This document shows positions 43,391 through 51,333 of a stretch of DNA of 64,000 bases, piece by piece (the stretch's first letter is position 1; each line of letters starts with the position of its first letter). The position numbers were made by a program, and so were the translations under genes. A model generated the notes under the pieces. It was not told the origin of the DNA, made no database searches, and saw only the letters and a program-made list of their open reading frames with translations. This DNA comes from Subtercola boreus (GTDB lineage Bacteria > Actinomycetota > Actinomycetes > Actinomycetales > Microbacteriaceae): NCBI RefSeq assembly GCF_003399635.1, contig NZ_NBXB01000029.1, positions 62,001 to 126,000 on the forward strand, in the 5' to 3' direction.

Positions 43391-44293
43391 ATGAGAACAG
43401 ACAGCGGCACCCTTCGGCTCGACCCCCGTTTCCCCGTGGTCTGGCGCTCCCCCACCTGCCTGCAGATCGGCGTCGACCGGCCGCGGGCCCACTTCGCTCG
43501 GGTGAGCCCGGCCGAGGAGCAGATGATCCACGCCCTCACGCGTGGGGTGAGCGTCGAGGGACTCCGGATGATCGGATCCCGGTCGCATGCAAGCGAGAGG
43601 TCCGTAGCGCGCCTGCTCGCCCGCGTCGCCCCTGCGCTGGTCGGTGGAGCGGCCTCCTCCGCAGAAGACCGGCCGCTGGCGGGACGCACCATCGCCCTCT
43701 GCGGAGGTGCTCCGGCCCGGGCCATCGCGCGGCTGCTCGGCGAACTCGGCGCGGTCGTGTTGCCGGCGGCCGAGATCGGCTCACCGACGGAGCCGGCAGA
43801 CCTCGCGCTCATCGCCTCCTCGTGGTTCACACCTCCCCCCGAAGCCGCGGTGTGGATGCAGCGGGACCTGCCTCACGTCGATGTGGTGTTCAGCGACACC
43901 GAAGTGACGGTCGGCCCGTTCGTCACACCGGGCGCCGGGGCGTGCCTGCACTGCCGCGAACGCTTCCGGATCGATTCGGACGACAGTTGGCCCGCGATCG
44001 CCGGCCAACTGCTCGGCAGGCCCGCACCCACCGAAGTTCCGCTCACAATCGCGCGGGTCGTTCCCCTGGTGGCGTCGTTCTGCATCGACTCCCTGCGGGG
44101 CGGTGCGTCAACCGCCGAGGGCCTGGTGCTGCACGTCGACGCGGTGACAGGTGAGGTCAGCGAGAGCCGGCTGGCGTCGCATCCGGAGTGCGCGTGCCGA
44201 GCTCTGCCAGGAACCTCGATGGCGCCCTGGTCTGGGAGCGGGACGCCCCGGTCTCCGCCCACGACAGCAGCAGCCGCTGGCGGGCCCGGGTGA
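43391..44293 (+). CDS. ThiF/cyclodehydratase-like protein (orphan TOMM-type E1-like fold)
   Basis: A 300-residue protein. Its middle has a Rossmann-like stretch (RTIALCGGAPARAIARLLGELGAVV), and cysteines CLHC near residue 185 with CAC near 268 suggest a zinc site like that of the Ocin-ThiF/bacteriocin cyclodehydratase family (compare M. tuberculosis Rv3196). No YcaO enzyme or precursor peptide gene is nearby. The ATG at 43391 is chosen without a strong ribosome-binding site. The 3' 137 bases overlap the convergent uvrD2 gene, and the CAC motif lies inside the overlap. Confidence 0.7.
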   Translation: MRTDSGTLRLDPRFPVVWRSPTCLQIGVDRPRAHFARVSPAEEQMIHALTRGVSVEGLRMIGSRSHASERSVARLLARVAPALVGGAASSAEDRPLAGRTIALCGGAPARAIARLLGELGAVVLPAAEIGSPTEPADLALIASSWFTPPPEAAVWMQRDLPHVDVVFSDTEVTVGPFVTPGAGACLHCRERFRIDSDDSWPAIAGQLLGRPAPTEVPLTIARVVPLVASFCIDSLRGGASTAEGLVLHVDAVTGEVSESRLASHPECACRALPGTSMAPWSGSGTPRSPPTTAAAAGGPG

Positions 44294-45914
44294 CGCCGAC
44301 GTAGAGCAGCCGGCGCTCCTCGTCGACGAGCTCGAGGGTGGTGGCGTAGCTGATCGGCATCAGGCCCTCGCTCAGCCCGATCACGAAAACCGTCGGCCAC
44401 TCGAGACCCTTGGCGGAGTGCAGGGTGGCGAGGGTGACGGCCGAGATCGTCGGTTCGTGCTGGCCGGCCTGGCGTTCGAGCAGTTCGTCGGTGAACGAGC
44501 GGAAGCTGGTGCGGGGCGGCAGCTGTTCGGCGAGGCCCATGATCGCGTTGAGCGACTCCCAACGGTCGCGCACAGCCCCCCGGCCCTCGGGCGGGCTCTG
44601 CGACCAGCCGAGCGAGCGGAGCACGTCGCTGACCGATTTGAAGAGCGGTTCGCCACTGATCGAGACCGACGCCGCGCGCAGCGACATGATGGCCTGCTTC
44701 ACTTCGGGCAGGTCGAAGAAGCGCTGGGAGCCGCGGATCTGGTAGGTGACACCCGCTTCAGCGAGCGCGCCCTCGAGCGCGGCCGCCTGGGCATTGATGC
44801 GGTAGAGCACCGCGATGTCCTCGGGGCGGGTTCCGTCGGCGATCAGCCGGGCGATGGAGGCGGCGACTCCGCGCGCCTCCGTCGATTCCGACGAGTACCC
44901 CGTGATGACAGGCTCCGCCCCGCGTGTCGGTGCGTCACCGGCTGCCCGCAGGGTGAGCGCACCGGTGCGGCCGCGCATCAGTCGGTTGGCCGTGTCGACG
45001 ACCGCCGGTGTGGAGCGGTAGTTCTGTTCCAGTCGCACGACCGTCGAGTTCTCGTAAGCGGAGGCGAACGTCAGCAGAAAAGCCGACTGCGCCCCGGCGA
45101 ACGAGTAGATGGTCTGGCTCGCGTCTCCCACTACGCAGAGGTCGCGGCGATCCCCCACCCAGAGCGAGAGCAGGTGATGCTGGAGAGGCGAGACATCCTG
45201 GTACTCGTCGACGACGAAGAAGCGGTACTGCTCCCGCACCTGCATGGCCACAGACGGTTCCGTCTCGATCATGCCGGCGGTCGCGAGCAGAACATCTTCG
45301 AAGTCGAGTTGACGGCGTTCGTCTTTGATCGCCTCGTACCCGCGCTGCAGGTCGATCACCTGGTCGATGCTCAACGATCCGGGCATCGTGCGACTGCTGT
45401 GGGCGGCCGCGGCGTAGGCGTCGAGCGAGAGGTTCGAGATCTTCCGCCACTCGATCTCGGCGGCGAGGTCTCGGAGCGAGGCCGTGTCGACCCGGAGCTT
45501 CAGGGATTCGGCGACCTGGGCGAGCAGCCGGGCCTTGCCCTCGAGCACACGCGGCACGTCGCCGCCGACGACCGTCGGCCAGAAGAAGTTCAGCTGGGCC
45601 AGGGCTGCGGAGTGGAAGGTGCGCGCCGAGACGCCGCCGGCGCCGAGCGGCCGGAGGCGTGAACGGAGTTCCGCCGCAGACCGGCTGGTGAAGGTGAGCG
45701 CCATCACCTTGCCGGGTGGGAAGACCCCGGTCGCGACCCCATAGGCGATGCGGTGCGTGATGGCACGGGTCTTGCCGGTTCCGGCTCCCGCCAGCACCAC
45801 GACAGGGCCGAGAAGAGTCTTAGCCACCACGCGCTGCTCGTCGTCGAGGCCGGAGAGCAGGGCATCCACGCCCGTCGCCGGAAGCGAACGCTCCTCCTGT
45901 TCGCTCGTCACCAT
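44157..45914 (-). CDS. uvrD2: ATP-dependent DNA helicase UvrD2
   Basis: A 585-residue superfamily 1A helicase. It has Walker A GAGTGKT at 43-49, Walker B VVDEYQDVSPLQ, VGDASQTIYSFAGA, LEQNYRST, the TLHSAKGLEWPTVF motif and final VGVTRARQRLLLSWA. Gene order beside nudC and adnAB matches mycobacterial uvrD2, but the protein ends soon after motif VI, without the long HRDC-containing tail of the M. tuberculosis enzyme. Its ATG overlaps the nudC stop by 7 bases, so the two are coupled. The last 45 codons overlap the ThiF-like gene on the other strand. Confidence 0.9.
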   Translation of the reverse strand: MVTSEQEERSLPATGVDALLSGLDDEQRVVAKTLLGPVVVLAGAGTGKTRAITHRIAYGVATGVFPPGKVMALTFTSRSAAELRSRLRPLGAGGVSARTFHSAALAQLNFFWPTVVGGDVPRVLEGKARLLAQVAESLKLRVDTASLRDLAAEIEWRKISNLSLDAYAAAAHSSRTMPGSLSIDQVIDLQRGYEAIKDERRQLDFEDVLLATAGMIETEPSVAMQVREQYRFFVVDEYQDVSPLQHHLLSLWVGDRRDLCVVGDASQTIYSFAGAQSAFLLTFASAYENSTVVRLEQNYRSTPAVVDTANRLMRGRTGALTLRAAGDAPTRGAEPVITGYSSESTEARGVAASIARLIADGTRPEDIAVLYRINAQAAALEGALAEAGVTYQIRGSQRFFDLPEVKQAIMSLRAASVSISGEPLFKSVSDVLRSLGWSQSPPEGRGAVRDRWESLNAIMGLAEQLPPRTSFRSFTDELLERQAGQHEPTISAVTLATLHSAKGLEWPTVFVIGLSEGLMPISYATTLELVDEERRLLYVGVTRARQRLLLSWAETGASRSQTRAPSRFLAELGTRTPDATPAGSR

Positions 45915-46933
45915 GTCGGACGGGGCAGCGGCCCGCCGTACCAGTGCTCGATGATGGCGCGGGCGATCGACGACGAGCCGGGCAGCAGCACCGTCGCGTC
46001 GGAGGATTCGAGGTCTTCGCGGCTGAACCAGCGCACGTCGAGGATCTCCTCGCCGTCGGGCAGCAGCGGATCGGCCGCGGTGTCGGGGTCGACGTGGGCG
46101 AGGAAGCCGCACATCAGAGAGGCCGGGAACGGCCAGGGCTGGGAGCCGAGGTACTGCGGCTCGAGGATCCGGACGCCCGATTCCTCGAACACCTCGCGGA
46201 TGCTGGCCGCTTCCAGCGACTCCCCCGGTTCGACGAAACCGGCGAGCAGGGAGTACCTGTCGTTTTCCCAGAGCGCGTTCGAGCCGAGCAGGATGCGATC
46301 CTGGGCGTCGACGATGCCGACGATCACGGCCGGGTCGGTGCGGGGGAAGATCTCGATGTCTTGCACGGGACAACGCCTCACCCAGCCGCCCTTCTCGGGA
46401 ACGGTCTCGGCTCCGCAGCGCGGGCAGTGCGTGTGGGAACGGTGCCAATTGATGATGCCGAGCGCCTCGGTGAAGGCCCCGGCGTCCAGGTCGTCGAGTT
46501 CGGCTGCGACCGTTCGGAGGTTGACCCAGCGGCTCTCGTCGGGTTCGAGCAGGGCGGCAGCCTCGTCGGTGAGATTCGCCGCGACGATCCGGGTTCCGAG
46601 CGTTTCGGCTCTGCCATCGGCCAGAGAACGACCGAGGTAGACCAACAGGTCGGAGGCCGGTGCATCGGCCGGAGAGAACAGCGTGAGGGTCGGATGCTCG
46701 GACTCTCCCGCTTCGCGCACCGGTGTTCCCGCCCAGTCCGCCGCGCCCGACTCGGGGTCGCCCTTCGCGAGCAGGGCCTGCTGCCGCCAGATCGGCAGCA
46801 CCCGGGTGCTCTGGTCTGCCCACAGCACCTCGAACACGTCGGGAGTGTCCCGGAAGAGGTGGTCGCGGTCGATCTCGAAACGCGAGAGAGGCAGGGAGGG
46901 AAGCAAAGTCTTGTGCACGGGTTGACCAATCAT
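45908..46933 (-). CDS. nudC: NADH pyrophosphatase / NAD+ diphosphatase NudC
   Basis: Hydrolyses NAD(H) to NMN(H) and AMP, and in characterised homologs removes NAD caps from RNA. The 341-residue protein has a zinc-binding region starting CPRCGAETVPEKGGWVRRCP near residue 173, the Nudix box GFVEPGESLEAASIREVFEESG, and the NudC signature SQPWPFPASLM immediately after. It precedes uvrD2, overlapping it by 7 bases, and is divergent from the kinase-like gene. Confidence 0.94.
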   Translation of the reverse strand: MIGQPVHKTLLPSLPLSRFEIDRDHLFRDTPDVFEVLWADQSTRVLPIWRQQALLAKGDPESGAADWAGTPVREAGESEHPTLTLFSPADAPASDLLVYLGRSLADGRAETLGTRIVAANLTDEAAALLEPDESRWVNLRTVAAELDDLDAGAFTEALGIINWHRSHTHCPRCGAETVPEKGGWVRRCPVQDIEIFPRTDPAVIVGIVDAQDRILLGSNALWENDRYSLLAGFVEPGESLEAASIREVFEESGVRILEPQYLGSQPWPFPASLMCGFLAHVDPDTAADPLLPDGEEILDVRWFSREDLESSDATVLLPGSSSIARAIIEHWYGGPLPRPTW

Positions 46934-46979
46934 GCGTGGCGGAAGCCTGCGAGCGAGGAAGCCGCCCTACCCTGAAGGT

Positions 46980-48032
46980 ATGGCCAGATCCTCTCTCACT
47001 CTAGCCGCGCTCGCCACCGCTGCCGTCGCTGGGCTCGACGTCGTTTCAACGACCCCCATCTCGACCGGTCTGACCGGTCGTTTCGACTCCGCGCTGCTCT
47101 CCGTACGGGGAGGCGACCAGGTGATCATCCGGGTTCCCACCTCGCAGGAGACCGAGACGGAGCAGTCCGGCGACCTCGTGGCGCTGCGCGCACTCACCAC
47201 CGGTTCGCGGGGGCGCCTGCCGTTCCGTGCCCCCGAATTCCGCGGTCAGGCGCCGATCGGGCAGACCCGGGGCGTGGTGTACGACTTCATCCCGGGCTCT
47301 CCGGCCACCCTCGACAGTCTCGACAACAGTGTCGAACTGGCGGAGGCGTTCGGGCGCGCCATCGCGGCCATCCACTCCCTCCCCACCTCGGTGATCACCG
47401 ATGCGGGGCTGCCCGTTCTGAGCGCCACCGAGTCCGCGCGCGTGGCGACGGTGGTGAAGGATCGCGCTGCCGCGACGGGCAAGGTTCCCGTCGAACTGCT
47501 GACGCGGTGGTCGCTCGCCCTCGAAGACAGTGCGCTCTGGCAGTTCCAGCCGGCGGTCATCCACGGCTCCCTCGGGCCGGAGTCGTTCCTCGTCTCCGGC
47601 GAACGGGTGACCGGTGTGCTCGACTGGTCGAACCTCAAGGTGGGTGACCCGGCCGCCGACCTCTTCTGGCTCAGTTCGGTCACCCGTGAGGAGTCCGCCA
47701 CCAGCGTGTTCTCGGGTTACAACGTTGCGCGCTCAGGCCCTGTCGACAGGCAGCTCCGCAAGCGTGCACGGCTCTACGCCGAACTCGAGATCGCGAAGTG
47801 GCTGGTGCACGGCTCGGACCTCCGTGACCCGTCCATCGTCAACGATGCTGTCGGGATGCTGAACGGCCTGGCGTCGAGCTCGCAGGCCGACCTGGTGAAC
47901 CCGCTGTCGACCGACACCGGGCGGGTGCTCGCCGTCGACGAGGTCGAGGCGATGCTCAGCAAGACGCCGCGGAGCCAGCCTGTGCCGGCCCACGACCACG
48001 TGAACGCGGCCCGGATCAGCGACGACGACTGA
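46980..48032 (+). CDS. Aminoglycoside phosphotransferase-fold protein, probable pseudokinase
   Basis: A 350-residue APH-fold protein. The catalytic loop, normally HGDxxxxN, reads HGSLGPESFL from His195: Ser197 replaces the catalytic Asp, and Ser replaces the Asn. The metal-binding VLDWSNLKVGDPAADLFWL is intact. It may therefore bind nucleotide without transferring phosphate. TACCCT (46968-46973) is exactly 6 bases before the ATG. Its end overlaps adnB by 17 bases, convergent. It stands between two DNA-repair groups; whether it takes part in repair is unknown. Confidence 0.82.
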   Translation: MARSSLTLAALATAAVAGLDVVSTTPISTGLTGRFDSALLSVRGGDQVIIRVPTSQETETEQSGDLVALRALTTGSRGRLPFRAPEFRGQAPIGQTRGVVYDFIPGSPATLDSLDNSVELAEAFGRAIAAIHSLPTSVITDAGLPVLSATESARVATVVKDRAAATGKVPVELLTRWSLALEDSALWQFQPAVIHGSLGPESFLVSGERVTGVLDWSNLKVGDPAADLFWLSSVTREESATSVFSGYNVARSGPVDRQLRKRARLYAELEIAKWLVHGSDLRDPSIVNDAVGMLNGLASSSQADLVNPLSTDTGRVLAVDEVEAMLSKTPRSQPVPAHDHVNAARISDDD

Positions 48033-51000
48033 ACGGGGCCGGCGGGGTGGGGGCCACGGGATTCGGGGCCCCTGGGCTCGTCGCCGCCGTCGTCGCCGTC
48101 ACCTGCTCCCAGAGTGCCAGCAATTCGGACTCGGAGTACACGCGATCAGGAGCAATGATCTCGTCGACCGACACGAAGTAGAACACGGCATCGATCCGCT
48201 CGGGATCGATGCCCCGATACTGCGCGTAGGCGAGCCGGTAGAGAGCGAGTTGAAGCTGCTTCACCTCGAGGTCGTCGGCGCCTGAGGGAGCGCGGCCGGT
48301 CTTCCAGTCGACGATCTGGTAGCGGTCACCGTCGCGGAAGACGGCATCGATCTTGCAGACGACGATGTTGCCACCCAGCACGAGGTGGATCTCGATCTCG
48401 ACCTCTTCCGGCTTCCGGCCGCCCCACGGCGAGGCCTCGAAGGTCACCTGCAGCCGCTGGAGTTCCTCCTCTTCGGCAGCGCCCCCGTCGATGGTGGGAG
48501 TCTCCGAGGCGGCGACGGGATCCAAGTCCAGATCGACGTCCAGATCCAGATCCAGATCCAGATCGAGCTCGCCGGGGCCGGCATCCAACTGCTCAGAACC
48601 GCCGACGCGGCCGAACCGACTCTCGACCCAGGAGTGGAAGCGAGTGCCGAGCCTCGTCTGCCGGTAGGGTCGCTCCGGCATCGGGCGGCGGAGCCGGCGG
48701 AGCACCTCGTCGGGGTCGGTCACGTAGTCCTTGAACCGGGAGGCCGCCACACGCGTCGGAACGACGAGTTGCTCCCCCTCGAGCCCCGCACGCCGTTCGG
48801 CAAGCAGCAGGTCGATGTCGTGGGACCACGGAGTCGTCGCACCCGCGTCGGCGTCGACCACTGCTCTGGACGCGGCCTCGACCCGGGCGGCGCGCGAGCC
48901 GAGCGGCGAGAGCGGCCACGGCACCAGCTGTGTCGACTCAGCCAGCGGGTTATCCTCGCTTGCGGGGCCCTCCGGCAGGGCATCCGGCGGAATCAGCCCG
49001 GCGCTTTCGAGTTCGCGGAGGAAGAGTCCGGGCATCCGTGGCTTCGTCGTGGTGGACCAGAACGATCCGCTGAGCAGCAGGCTCCCGCGGGCTCGGGTCA
49101 CAGCAACATAGACCAGCCGGCGCTGCTCCTCGGCGTAGCGGTCGACGATCTGCTCGGTGAAGATCTGCTTCGCGGCGGCGAACTCCGCCTGGCTGGCGGC
49201 CGACCGCCATGCCAGCACGGGAAGCTCCCGCGAGTCGCCCCGGAACTCGTACGGCAGTTCGCCGAAAGCGAGCCAACCCTGTTTGCTCTGCGGCTTGCCC
49301 GGGAGTTCGCCCTCGACCATCCGGGGTACCACGACGCTGTCCCATTCGAGACCCTTCGACCCGTGGATGGTGAGGATCTGCACGGTGCCCGGCTCCGGGT
49401 CGTCGGAACGGGGGCTCAGCCTGTCGCGCTTCTCCGCCTCCTGGAGCCAGGAGAGAAAGGCACCGAGACCGGCGGACGGATCCGCGGCGATGAATGCTGC
49501 GATCTGCTCGGAGAAGGCGTCGAGGCTCGCGCGCCCGAGAGCGGATCCCTCGTTCGCCGCGACCTCGATGTCGAGCAGGAGCTCCTGCACGACGAGGTTC
49601 ACGAGGTCGGGCAGGTCGAGCCCGGTGCGGGTACGGAGGAAGGCCAACTGCCGGCCGGCGGCGCGCAGGCGTTCGACGCCGGTCGCACTGAAGTGCTCGA
49701 GCATCCGGTGCCCGACGGGAGCCTCGGCCACGAAGTCGAGCGCATCGACGAGCGAACGTGACTCGTCGACGACCACCGACTCACGGATGCGTTGCTTCAG
49801 GGCCGGATCGAGCTTCGCGTGGTGGTGGTCGCGCTCGGCCAGCCAGACCGCCACGGCGCTGAGCGAGGCGATGTCGCGAAGACCCACCTGCCAGCGAGCC
49901 CCCGTGAGCAGGCGCACCAGCTCGGACTCGGCGGTGGGGTGATAGATCACGCGGAGCGCCGATACCAGGTCGGCGATGGCAGGCTCCTCGAGCAGCCCGC
50001 CCAGGCCGAGCACGTGGAACCGAACTCTCCGTGCCGTGAGAGCCGAGGTGAAGGCACCGATCCGTTTGATGGAACGGCAGAGCATTGCGGCGGAGCGCAC
50101 TCCCCCGCTGGGCGTCGGGCGTTCGAGTTCTGCGGCGAACCAGCCCGCGACGGCAGCAGCCTCCTCGTCGACCGTCTCCCCGAAGAAGACATCGAGCTGG
50201 CCCTGTCCTGCTGTGGGGCGGGGGTCGAGGCGCGAGACCGGCACGGTCGACGCTTCGGTGAGTGGAGCCACCAGGTGGTTGGCGGCATCCAGAACCCGAA
50301 CGGGGTTGCGCCAGCTCGTCGAGAGCGGGAAGGCGAGAGCCCCGGAGCGGTCACCGGTGAAGTCGAGCGCGAAGGTTCCGAGGTTCGCCGCACTCGCACC
50401 GCGCCAGCCGTAGATCGACTGGTGCGGATCGCCGACCGCCATCACCGGACGGCCCCCGAAGAGCGTCGAGAGCAGGCGTGTCTGCACGACGCTCGTGTCC
50501 TGGTACTCATCGAGGAGCACGACGCGGAACCGCTCCCGGTACTCGGCCGCGACCCGCGGCACCCGCTCGGCGATCGACAGGGCGAGGGCGACCTGGTCGG
50601 AGTACTCGACGAAGCCGCGCCGCACCTTCTCTTTTGCGAACCGGTCGGCAAGATCGACAAGCACGGGGAGGGCACTGACGGCCTGGAGCGACGCGCGGAG
50701 CTCGGCGTTCAGCGTGGGAACGCGCTTCGAGCCCGTGGGAAGTTCGGCGAGACCCGTGAACTCCTCGGCCATCCGCACGACCTCGCTCGAGGTCACGACG
50801 TTCTCGCTCATGGCTCGGCTCAGGGAGATCACGGCCTCGGTGAGGGAGTCGGTCGATTTGTCGAGGCCGACCAGGCGGTCATCCGTGCTCCCCATGACGA
50901 GCCGGCGCGCGATCTGCCACGCGGACGCTTCGCTCAGGATGCTCGAATCACCCTCCCTTCCGACGAGGAGGGCGTTGTCGCGGAAGATGCTGTTCGCGAA

Positions 51001-51333
51001 CGAGTTGTAGGTGGCGACAGTCGGCGAGTCGAACGGATCGAAGACCGTCTCGGTGAGACGCGCAGCCGACAGCTGGTCGATGCGGGAGCGGATGCGGTGG
51101 GCGAGCTCCCCGGCGGCCTTGCGGGTGAAGGTGAGTCCCAAGATGCCGGACACGGAGACGAGGTCGTTGGCGAGCAGCCAGACGACCCGGTTCGCCATCG
51201 TCTCCGTCTTGCCGCTGCCTGCCCCGGCGATCACGATGCTCGGGGTGAGCGGGGCCTCGATGACGGCCTGCTGCTGGGGTGTGGGCGGCGGGAGGTGGAG
51301 GGCCGCGGCGATCTCGAGGGCGCTCACCGTCAC
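48016..51333 (-). CDS. adnB: AdnB-like helicase-nuclease subunit
   Basis: A 1105-residue subunit of the AdnAB double-strand-break resection machine, the actinobacterial counterpart of RecBCD/AddAB. A full UvrD-type motor has Walker A GAGSGKT at 37-43, LLDEYQDTSVVQTRLL, AVGDPHQSIYGWRGA and ILTIHGSKGLEWDSVVV. Near the C-terminus a PD-(D/E)xK nuclease domain shows VCKIDAVFRDGD and YQIVDWKTG. A run of alternating Leu-Asp (about residues 920-940) sits between them, coded by CCAGAT repeats at 48521-48570. The ATG overlaps the adnA stop by 4 bases. Confidence 0.92.
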   Translation of the reverse strand: MTVSALEIAAALHLPPPTPQQQAVIEAPLTPSIVIAGAGSGKTETMANRVVWLLANDLVSVSGILGLTFTRKAAGELAHRIRSRIDQLSAARLTETVFDPFDSPTVATYNSFANSIFRDNALLVGREGDSSILSEASAWQIARRLVMGSTDDRLVGLDKSTDSLTEAVISLSRAMSENVVTSSEVVRMAEEFTGLAELPTGSKRVPTLNAELRASLQAVSALPVLVDLADRFAKEKVRRGFVEYSDQVALALSIAERVPRVAAEYRERFRVVLLDEYQDTSVVQTRLLSTLFGGRPVMAVGDPHQSIYGWRGASAANLGTFALDFTGDRSGALAFPLSTSWRNPVRVLDAANHLVAPLTEASTVPVSRLDPRPTAGQGQLDVFFGETVDEEAAAVAGWFAAELERPTPSGGVRSAAMLCRSIKRIGAFTSALTARRVRFHVLGLGGLLEEPAIADLVSALRVIYHPTAESELVRLLTGARWQVGLRDIASLSAVAVWLAERDHHHAKLDPALKQRIRESVVVDESRSLVDALDFVAEAPVGHRMLEHFSATGVERLRAAGRQLAFLRTRTGLDLPDLVNLVVQELLLDIEVAANEGSALGRASLDAFSEQIAAFIAADPSAGLGAFLSWLQEAEKRDRLSPRSDDPEPGTVQILTIHGSKGLEWDSVVVPRMVEGELPGKPQSKQGWLAFGELPYEFRGDSRELPVLAWRSAASQAEFAAAKQIFTEQIVDRYAEEQRRLVYVAVTRARGSLLLSGSFWSTTTKPRMPGLFLRELESAGLIPPDALPEGPASEDNPLAESTQLVPWPLSPLGSRAARVEAASRAVVDADAGATTPWSHDIDLLLAERRAGLEGEQLVVPTRVAASRFKDYVTDPDEVLRRLRRPMPERPYRQTRLGTRFHSWVESRFGRVGGSEQLDAGPGELDLDLDLDLDVDLDLDPVAASETPTIDGGAAEEEELQRLQVTFEASPWGGRKPEEVEIEIHLVLGGNIVVCKIDAVFRDGDRYQIVDWKTGRAPSGADDLEVKQLQLALYRLAYAQYRGIDPERIDAVFYFVSVDEIIAPDRVYSESELLALWEQVTATTAATSPGAPNPVAPTPPAPFSRRR

